The notes beneath the pieces were generated by a model, which saw only the letters and a list, made by a program, of their open reading frames with translations, had not been told where the DNA came from and made no database searches. Made by a program: the position numbers and the translations under genes. Shown in pieces: positions 8,637 through 15,458 of a DNA stretch of 15,458 nt. Origin of the DNA: Monoraphidium neglectum (lineage: Eukaryota > Chlorophyta > Chlorophyceae > Sphaeropleales > Selenastraceae). Numbering within the stretch: the stretch's first letter is position 1; the number at the start of each line of letters is the position of its first letter. The stretch lies in contig NW_014012372.1 in NCBI RefSeq assembly GCF_000611645.1, positions 1-15,458 on the forward strand, given 5' to 3'.

Positions 8637-11600
8637 CTGTGCTGCTGTTGTTCGCTGTACTGCTGCTGTGGCTGCTGGTGCTGCTGCTGTTCCTCATGCT
8701 GCTTCCCATGTTTGGATTGCTGCTGCTGCTGCTGGGGCCTGTGAGGCGCCTGTTGTTGGTTAGCAAAAGACAATATGCTTTGGGCTGACAAAGGGGCCTC
8801 CCCTTCCTGTACATGGGTCTTCGCCTGTGCCTGTTGCTGCACCCCCTGCGGCCCTTGCTGCTGCTGCTCTTGCTGCCACCGCCCCGCACCCTCGTGCGCG
8901 TCACCTGCGGCCGTCCCACAAGCCGCCTCCGGCCCTCGCGGCGGCCCGGGCTGCTGGCTGTGCTGCGTCCAGGCACCCAGCGGCGAGTTCGGGCCGCCCG
9001 CGACGCTGTCTGCTGGATGGAGCGAAGCAGCTGAGGCCTCAGGGCTGAGCACTGAGCTCTCTGAGGGCAGCGCGCTGACCGCCTCGGTGGTGGAGTGCTC
9101 GCGGCTGACGCCTGACGCAGTGCTGCAAGGGGACAGCGCAGCCCCACCCTCCTGGTGTTGCTGCTGCTGTGGCGGCAGCGACGCGGCGGCCGCCGCTGCC
9201 GCCTGCGCTGCCTCTCGTGCCGCCGCTGCCGCCGCCTGCGCCGCCGCCTGCTGCGCGGCCAGCTTCCAGGGCGCGGTCAGCGGCGCCGGCCGCGAGCCGC
9301 CGACCCCACGCGCGCCCCCGGCCGGCCACCAAGGCGAGGGGCCGGGCGGCGCGGAGCCCGCTGCGGCGGACCGGTGGCCTAGGGGCCTCAGGTCAGCTGT
9401 CAGGCGGTCGCTGAGTTTGCTCAGCTCCGCGTCTCCCGCGCTGCCGCTCGCACCGGCAAGCTCCGTGCCTTCAGCTGCGCGCCGCTCCCAAGGCAGCGGG
9501 CCGTGGCTCGACGGGTCGGCCCGCCGCACGCTCGGGGCAGACGTAGCACGCCTGGGAGAGCGTGAGCAAGCGCGCTTTCCATGTTGGCAGGTGTTGCATC
9601 GGTGGCAACCAGGCAACGCACTGCTCGAGGCCGCAGTGCTGGTTCCACTCTGGCATTATAGAAGTGCCCCTTGGAAGTTGTGCAGGGGCATGCGATGCAC
9701 CACCGCAAACCCACACCTCACCTGACATGTCGCTTCCCATCCCCCTCTCCGCCTGCAGCCTCGGCGCCGCCGCCGGGCGCCGCCGCCGTCGCAAAGCCCG
9801 CAGCCGGCCGGGCGCCGGGCGGGCTGCCGCCCTTGGCCGGCGGCGCGGCGCGCGCGGGCAGCATGATGACTCCAGTGCGCGCGAATTCGGGTATGAACAG
9901 GGCCGGGTCCAAGTGGAGGCCCTCTATGATGATGGGCTTGCCGTCTGAGATCGTCTGGGGGGTGATTATGCGGGGGGCCGATGGCGCGCAGCGTGCCAAG
10001 GCGCAAAGGCGCGTCGCCGCCAGGTGCGAAGCAGCCGCCCTTTGCGGATCACTGGCCAGCGCCACTCGCCGCCCCTGCGTGCGCCCTCCAGCTTCCCGAA
10101 CGACCCAGCGCCGCGAACTGCCCCTTGGCGCCGGCCGCGCTGCGGGGGAAGCCCGGTGAAGCCAGCGCGCATGCTGACCTGTCGCACCACAACCACCCCC
10201 GCGCCCCCTCACCTTCACCAGGTCCCCCTGCATCGCCTGCCGCACCACCCTGCACTCCCGCCGGAACTCCCCCAGCAGCGCCGCGTCCCCCGGGCCCGCC
10301 CCGCCGCCGCCGCCTCCCGCGCTATTGCTCCCGCTGCCGCCACAGCCGCTGCTCCCGCCGCCGCCGCCGCCGCCGTCGCCCAGGTCGGTGCGCGCCCAGA
10401 GCGGCTGCTTCGAGAGCTGCGACCCCTCCCCCGCGCGCAGCAGGTCGCAGAGCACGTCGGTCTGCATCACGTTGGGGATGTTGACGCGCGCCGCCAGCTG
10501 CTGCGCCACCGTCGACTTGCCTGCGAGGGGGACGGGGCCGCGGAGAGCGATACTTGTGGCGAGCTGGGTGCGGTGCAAGAACGCCCCAGACGGAGGTGCG
10601 TCCGTGTGTTGCAATTGTCTCGTTCACGAAGGAACGTCCGTACCTTGTCACACCAGGAACCAGTTCAATTTCACGTGTAGCAACACATGGCTGCACACAA
10701 TCATGCGCACCAACTCCCACAGGCACGGTGACGAGCCGAAACGCACCCGTCCAGGCCGTCCCGCATATGAGTATCACGAGGGGCTGCCGCCGCTGGTAGA
10801 AGGCCGTCACCATGCGGTAGCAGCGGATGTAGGGCTCGTCGAAGCCGCGCGCCGCCATCAGCCCAAAAAGCACAGACTCCAACTCAGCCTTGAAAGGGGC
10901 GCGCGGGCGGTTGCATGCGGACCGGTCACGCTGATTGGCCTCATATTCAGATTGGGGAGGCCTTGAGACGCCAGCATGACGGGCGTGCGCTTGCTCGCGC
11001 GAGCCGCCAGCATGAGGCGCTAAGGTGGGGTCTAGCCGCACCGGCATGGGGCAGGGGGCTGGGAGGCGGGCGGTGGCTGCGCCCAGGCGGGGGGCTCGCC
11101 CGCGCACCTGCGTGACGTCGAGTTTGTTGCTGTCTACAAAGTGTTTCTTGAGTTCCAGAGAAATCTTCACGGCCTGGCGTGGTCGGATGGATTGGGCGCC
11201 GATGGGCGTGCGCATGCCGCCGCTGCTGGGATGCACGGCACAGCGCACGGGCCGCCTCAACGGTTCAGCGTCCAGCTGACCCGCCGCACATCATCGCGCG
11301 GCGTTCGCGTTGCTGCCAGGTCGGCGGTGACGTCGGCAACCAGCAAGTAAGAAGCATGCGCGTGTCTCGGGCACGTCCAACCAATGCTGCACCTTGATCT
11401 CGGGAATTTTGGTGACCGTCAGCATGCGGCAGATTAGGAACCTGGAGAGTACATAATAATGGTCCAGCTTGTCGCCCAGCCACACTTTAACCTGCGGCAC
11501 GAGACCAACGATGCGGGCCGAGGCGTCGGGAGGCGAGCACAGCAGGCCGTCCTGCCGGCGCATGCGTCGGCCTTCGGCCGGCCCCTGCCAACAGCATAGA

Positions 11601-11729
11601 GGCACCAGCTGCATCGTAAATATGGCTGCTGACCTTGATGAAGTCGTATTTCGAGGCCCCCGTGCGCTTCTTTGGACCCCTCGATGGAGCAGTCAGAGGA
11701 GGATCTGCTGCCGCGCCCTCCATGGCCAT
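7751..11729 (-). CDS. LPA1: LPA1-like P-loop NTPase (2-phosphoglycerate kinase homologue)
   Basis: Relative of plant LOW PHYTIC ACID 1 and Arabidopsis At5g60760/At3g45090, which affect inositol phosphate (phytate) levels and resemble archaeal 2-phosphoglycerate kinase; the exact substrate is unproven. Seven exons join in phase: 11634-11729, 11393-11491, 11108-11173, 10747-10888, 10213-10520, 9722-9954 and 7751-9551 (914 aa). Family blocks: SKYDFIK, VKVWLGDKLDHYYVLSRFLI, AVKISLELKKHF, Walker A GTAWTGKST (residues 130-138), NIPNVMQTDVLCDLLR, EFRRECRVVRQAMQGDL, DGKPIIIEGLHLDP (241-254), then near the C-terminus VPVVVCMDEADH (about 800-811), VVQDYLCSFEAQGLPVV and VHEYILQCIQ. Between about 275 and 794 lies low-complexity, Gln/Ser/Ala/Pro-rich sequence with a 26-Gln run. 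A Gly-rich loop interrupts residues 183-210. The start ATG at 11727-11729 has an in-frame TAG 9 bases upstream (11739-11741); the Met two codons later is an alternative. Intron 1 uses GTCAGC, unlike the others. The protein is probably cytosolic; no leader is seen. Confidence 0.9.
8555..8632 (-). repeat. Pure (CAG)26 tract encoding poly-glutamine in the LPA1-like gene
   Basis: Twenty-six uninterrupted CTG units on the plus strand read as CAG (Gln) in the coding frame, at about residues 621-646. More broken CAG-rich sequence extends on both sides (about 8250-8300 and 8640-8880). An uninterrupted trinucleotide run of this size is expected to vary in length between strains. Confidence 0.95.
10290..10385 (-). 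repeat. GGC/GGA-rich tract encoding a poly-glycine loop
   Basis: CCG-rich on the plus strand, this region encodes two runs of six to seven glycines with Ser, Asn and Asp between them. It lies between WARTDLGD and the EFRREC block of the LPA1-like protein, a position where plant homologues have a short variable loop. Confidence 0.85.
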
Positions 11730-12107
11730 CCGTTTTGGCTACGTATTCAGCATGGCAGAAAGACCTCGTATCTTGAGCTGAACCTTCTCTATTTGATCAG
11801 GAGCCGAGACGGGTGTGATACGCGGCTCCGTCTTTCATGTATGTTGGCTCGATCGTGCCTTACACGATTTCCGAGAGGTTTGAGGTGCCTTGGGCAGTCG
11901 TACTGTACGAGGTCCATGCAGTAAAATATGGGTGACCTGGTGACACCACCAGCGGACATGTTGTCACTTCCTGTATGGTACGCAATTTCTCACCCCTTCA
12001 TTTACGTTGTGTGCAGAACTGTTCAACATGATTGCTGACACCTGTTTTGAGCGATGAGGCGATCTCAGCTTCGACAGCTGTAGGCGTGGTGTTGGCGGGT
12101 GGAGGGC
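11730..12107. promoter_or_regulatory. Divergent intergenic spacer, putative bidirectional promoter
   Basis: The 378 bases separate the LPA1-like start (minus, 11729) from the SNF2 helicase start (plus, 12108), so both promoters and 5' UTRs must lie here unless upstream noncoding exons exist. The spacer is clearly more AT-rich than the flanks. It has a perfect inverted repeat TCGTAC-T-GTACGA at 11898-11910, an AT-rich AGTAAAATATGG near 11920-11931, and a third GTAC at 11978-11981. No TATA box at a standard distance could be assigned with certainty. Confidence 0.55.
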
Positions 12108-12555
12108 ATGGATCAAGACGACGATGAATTCATCGCAAGCGTCGACCTGTGAGAACCCGATCTACTCATGCTGAACGGTCGCCTGTGCATCGAAAGTTTG
12201 TGCAGCCCTGATGCATTCAATGCCTTGTATATGTCACAGGGAGGCTTTTGAGCGTCAGGCGCAGGGGCGGCACTGCGCCGCCACAGGGCGCGCGTCGTGG
12301 GCCGCAGCACAAACAGGAGCACTACCCCAGCAAGGCCTGTTTGCAAGCTTCTCATATGCACCGGCCAGGCCTGCTGAAGCTCCTCCAATCGGCCATCAAG
12401 GCGTCCAGCAGCAGCACCTTCATCAGCAACGGCAAGCCTGGCGCGCGCAGGGCCTGCAGGGGCAGCACCAGCACTCGAGCAGACAGTACTTGCCAGGCAA
12501 TGGGCAAGAGCACATGGTGCAGCAGCAGCACCACGGTCAAAATCAGCAGTGGATT

Positions 12556-12629
<74 letters not shown>

Positions 12630-12755
12630 ACCGCAGCAGGTTGGGTGGCGGCAGCAGGGCCCGCCGGGCGAGCCCCCAAAGCATCAGAATCATCCCGGCC
12701 CTCGTGCAATGCTGCCTCACCCGCCTCCGCAGCAGAACGGCGCGCACGGTGTACC

Positions 12756-12792
<37 letters not shown>

Positions 12793-12876
12793 TGCTATGG
12801 GGTGCAGCAGCCGCCTCGCGCGCAAGAGCAGCCGCCGAGCTACTGGCAGCAGCAGCCCCCACAGCTACAACAGCCC

Positions 12877-12907
<31 letters not shown>

Positions 12908-13728
12908 CTCAACAGCAGCCGCAGCAGGCAGGCATGCGGCCAGAGGACTTTGTTCCAAGGTGCCCATACGCGGCGTGCCCCGGCATCTTCACTTTCTGTG
13001 GCGCGCGGCTGCGTTGGGTGCGGCGCGGCGCTGGCGGCCACGGCTTCTGGGGGTGCAGCAGCTTCCCAGCCTGTGATTACAAGTAAGCGGCGATCTGGGC
13101 GGGGCGCGCGGCAGCATGTTGCGAAGACACGGGTGGCAGCGTGTGAGAGGCAACTGCAGTGATGAAGCCAGCTGTTGGCGTTTGCAGCGACGTCGCGTGG
13201 CGAGCACTGGGGTTGCGCTCCCATGTCTGCCTGCATCCCGCCCTGTGTTCCCACACCCACAGGTACTACCCGGCCCAGCAGGTGGACAGCCCCCAGGTCG
13301 CCCTGGAGGTGGTCAATGAGACAGCCTTCAGGGTCGTGCCGCAGCCAGGTGCGGCCACGCTCCGCAAACTCGATGCTCACTTCCCTGCACCATTGGGTTC
13401 TTTTGGAGCCACCAACAGGCTCAAAGGGGCAAATCATGCATGTCGCTGCTGCTTTGCTGTGTTGGAAATACCTGCAAGGCAGCCTGCATGCTGGCTCCAT
13501 GCGTCGGTGGCGGCGGCAGCGGTCAACACACACATCGCGGCGCCCCTGAGTGCCCGTCCGCCCCTCTGCCGCTCGCAGCTGCCGAAGTGGCCGTGCGCAA
13601 GGCAGGTGGGCTGCGCTGCGCGCTGCTGCGCGGCGGTGTGGACCTGGGGCTGGCGCTCAGCCCCTCGCAGGTGGCGGAGCTGACGGGGCGGCAGCTGCTG
13701 CCAGCCCTGGTGCAGGTGCAGCAGCAGC

Positions 13729-13788
<60 letters not shown>

Positions 13789-15187
13789 TAGTCCAGCTGC
13801 AGCAGCATCAGCTAGATGAGGAGCAGGAGCAGGGAAAGCAGCAGGGGCGTGTCAAAGGGCACAAGGAGCAGCAGGAGCAAGAGCAGAGGGGCCAGGAGGG
13901 CCCAGGCCTGGTGGAGCCACCGTTGCAGCATCGCACGGAGCAGGAGGGCAAGCGGCAGGACTGCAAGCATGCACCCAAGCAGGCGGAGGCACAGGAGGAG
14001 CAGGCTCAGCCAGCGGCTGCGCCCGCCGCGCCTGCCTCCAAGCCTGCATCTGAGCCAGCGGCCATCCGTGCCTACTGGGGCATGGGCCCAACGGATGGCG
14101 AAAACGACGGCATCGCCAGAGTCAGGGGCGCCGCGATTGAGCCGGCCGCCGAAGCGGCCGACAGCGACGCTTTGCACGGCGGTGGTGGGGGGCTGGAAGC
14201 CGCCACGCAGCTGCCGTCGTTTGAGTGGTCGCCTGATGAGGAGGTGTACTTCCGGCTGCAGCACTACGAACCCATCGTCCAAGTGGGCATTTTGTTTGTT
14301 GCAAATTTGGCCGGTCCACCTTTATGGCGGATCGTTCGGTGAAACGCTGCGTGAAATGGGGGCAACGCTGCTCGGTGGACCGACACGCCCACTGCGAATG
14401 GCGTCCACACACCTGCAGAGGGCGGCCGGATGCTCTCGTGTGCACTGCTCCACCCTCCGCGCCCGCCACCCCCATGCGCAGGCCCTCATGCAGGCCAAGC
14501 CACCCCTCCTCTCCCGCGGCAGCGCCGTCCCCGGCCGCACCCTCGCCGCGTTCCGCGGCGCCGCGTGCCCCCGCGCGCCGCCGGCCGAGGTCGCCGCGCG
14601 GCTGGCGGCGATGCCGGCGTCGCTGGCGGCCGTGCTCCTACCCTTCCAGAGGGAGGGCGTGCGGTTCGGCCTGGAGCGCGGGGGGCGCTGCTTGATTGCG
14701 GACGAGATGGGGGTCGGGAAGACGCTGCAGGCCATCGCGCTCGCATCCTGTTACGAGGTGCGCAGCATGGGGCTGCATCCCAGCTCGGCGGTGGCGTTGA
14801 TGCCGAGCTCGGTGCCAGGGGTTTTCGTGGCAGAGCGGTTATGGGGCATGGCCGTTGTCGCCAGCTAGTGGTAGTATGGCCCAATCTGGGGAGGGGACTG
14901 TCGTTGTGTTAACAGGCGTTCCAGTCAAGCGACCTGCCCCACCAGTTTGAACGCACCCCGATCCATCACCCTGCCCCACTCCACTCGCACCGCGCACCAT
15001 GCGCCTCGGACCACATTGTGGGCTGCCCTCAGGACGAATGGCCGCTGCTGGCGATCGTGCCGGCCAGCCTGCGGCTGGTGTGGGCGGAGGAGCTCGAGAA
15101 GTGGCTGCCGCACCTGCGGCCGGGCGCGGTGCGGGTCATAGAGGGCAGAGAGGATCGAATCTGCCTGCAGCAGGCCGCCGCCGCAGC

Positions 15188-15230
<43 letters not shown>

Positions 15231-15458
15231 GACTTTGAGGGCGGCGCAGGCGGCTCGGAGGGTGCGGCCTGCGCAAGTGAGGGCGGCGGCGCGGCGCCGC
15301 CGCCGGCGGCGCCGAGGGACTCGGCGGCGATCCGCGCGCTCATGCCGTCTATCACAATCACGAGCTATGAGATGATGAAGCGCCTCAGCTGCGACGCCTG
15401 CCAGAGGGGCGTCGAGTGCGGCGGGGCCGCGGGCGCCGGCGGCCGCGGCGGGGGCGGC
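12108..15458 (+). CDS. SNF2-family helicase, SMARCAL1/ZRANB3-like (annealing helicase), 5' part
   Basis: Likely ATP-driven DNA-annealing/fork-remodelling enzyme in the nucleus. Six exons join in phase: 12108-12148, 12240-13082, 13263-13348, 13579-14282, 14482-14757 and 15033-15458 (792 codons, open at the right edge). It begins [20 protein letters not shown]. Residues about 20-250 are Gln-rich. C255, C260, C267, C286 and C292 (CPYAAC ... [13 protein letters not shown]) resemble a topoisomerase-type C4 zinc finger. A Gln/Glu-rich linker (to about 540) precedes the ATPase: [18 protein letters not shown], Walker A DEMGVGKT (632-639), then [19 protein letters not shown] and EKWLPHL, as in SMARCAL1 and ZRANB3. 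[12 protein letters not shown] near the end matches the strand before the DExH box, which is beyond the window. Gln- and Gly-rich insertions interrupt the first ATPase lobe. The start is supported by the ATG context and by the exon-1 reading, which ends CT|GTGAGA. Presence of HNH or other C-terminal domains cannot be judged. Confidence 0.87.
12556..12630 (+). repeat. (CAG)n tract encoding 25 glutamines in the SNF2 helicase
   Basis: Twenty-three CAG codons followed by two CAA give 25 consecutive Gln in exon 2 of the helicase, within a Gln/Pro-rich N-terminal region. Confidence 0.95.
12757..12789 (+). repeat. (CAG)11 tract encoding glutamine in the SNF2 helicase
   Basis: Eleven pure CAG codons lie in exon 2, between the 25-Gln run and the zinc finger. 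A further mixed CAG/CAA stretch is at about 12876-12926. Confidence 0.95.
13731..13787 (+). repeat. (CAG)19 tract encoding glutamine in the SNF2 helicase
   Basis: Nineteen pure CAG codons in exon 4, preceded by QQQR and followed by VVQLQQHQ, at the start of a Gln/Glu-rich linker that precedes the ATPase lobe. Confidence 0.95.
15189..15227 (+). repeat. (CAG)13 tract inside the SNF2 ATPase lobe
   Basis: Thirteen pure CAG codons in exon 6, in a low-complexity insertion (about residues 685-750) between motif Ia (VPASLRLVW) and the TSYEMMK strand. It would form a surface loop in the first RecA-like lobe. Confidence 0.92.

Noticed and set aside
8176..8788. Plus-strand frames with long poly-Ala and poly-Leu runs
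   Set aside because: These are the antisense readings of the CAG-encoded Gln tract of the LPA1-like gene. The conserved C-terminal blocks are on the minus strand.
8775..9725. Plus-strand 316-codon open frame rich in Cys, Ala and Ser
   Set aside because: Antisense to the Gln/Ala-rich exon 7 of the LPA1-like gene. It is open only because of GC-rich composition.
11730..12107. Possible tRNA or small RNA gene in the AT-richer divergent spacer
   Set aside because: I could not fold a cloverleaf or find A/B box motifs in a suitable arrangement. Only short inverted repeats are present.
12113..12967. Minus-strand 284-codon poly-Ala frame
   Set aside because: Shadow of the Gln-rich exon 2 of the SNF2 helicase. 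The plus-strand frame splices in phase into a zinc finger and ATPase.
5017..15227. CRISPR array or tandem mobile element suggested by many short repeats
   Set aside because: The repeats are in-frame trinucleotide runs within exons, without spacers, terminal repeats or a transposase.

Overview
This looks like nuclear DNA of a green alga, probably a core chlorophyte. It is very GC-rich. The genes are packed with short introns that nearly always begin GTGAG or GTGCG and end in CAG. TGTAA polyadenylation signals lie downstream of the stop codons. The coding regions carry many CAG/CTG (poly-Gln) and GGC (Gly/Ala) runs, and one protein has a typical chloroplast transit peptide. There are no prokaryotic operons, IS elements, CRISPR arrays or RNA genes that I can see. 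All gene models below were assembled by hand by joining exons whose splice phases agree.

Layout. Four genes lie head-to-tail on the minus strand. Reading right to left: (1) 11729-7751, an LPA1-type P-loop protein related to 2-phosphoglycerate kinase, 7 exons, about 914 aa, with a very long Gln-rich insertion; (2) 7270-4823, an unnamed protein with a ubiquitin/doublecortin-like N-terminal domain followed by one membrane segment, 9 exons, about 394 aa; (3) 4069-2924, a small unnamed plastid-targeted membrane protein, 4 exons, with an uncertain last exon; (4) 2617-1, the N-terminal third of translation initiation factor eIF3 subunit c, 7 exons, running off the left edge. On the plus strand, 12108-15458 holds the 5' part (6 exons, about 792 aa) of a SMARCAL1/ZRANB3-like SNF2 helicase with a topoisomerase-type zinc finger and several poly-Gln tracts. 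It runs off the right edge.

The helicase and LPA1 genes are divergent and share a 378-bp spacer that must hold both promoters. The other spacers are short (roughly 200-750 bp) and contain polyadenylation signals, GT-rich microsatellites or nothing recognisable. The genes do not form an obvious pathway: their functions (translation initiation, inositol phosphate/phosphate metabolism, replication-fork repair, two unknown membrane proteins) are typical of unrelated neighbours in a compact algal genome.

The items most worth a second look are the ubiquitin-like/transmembrane protein, the plastid membrane protein, the roughly 520-residue low-complexity insertion in the LPA1 protein, and the zinc finger plus poly-Gln architecture of the helicase. 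I found no convincing new multi-gene system.
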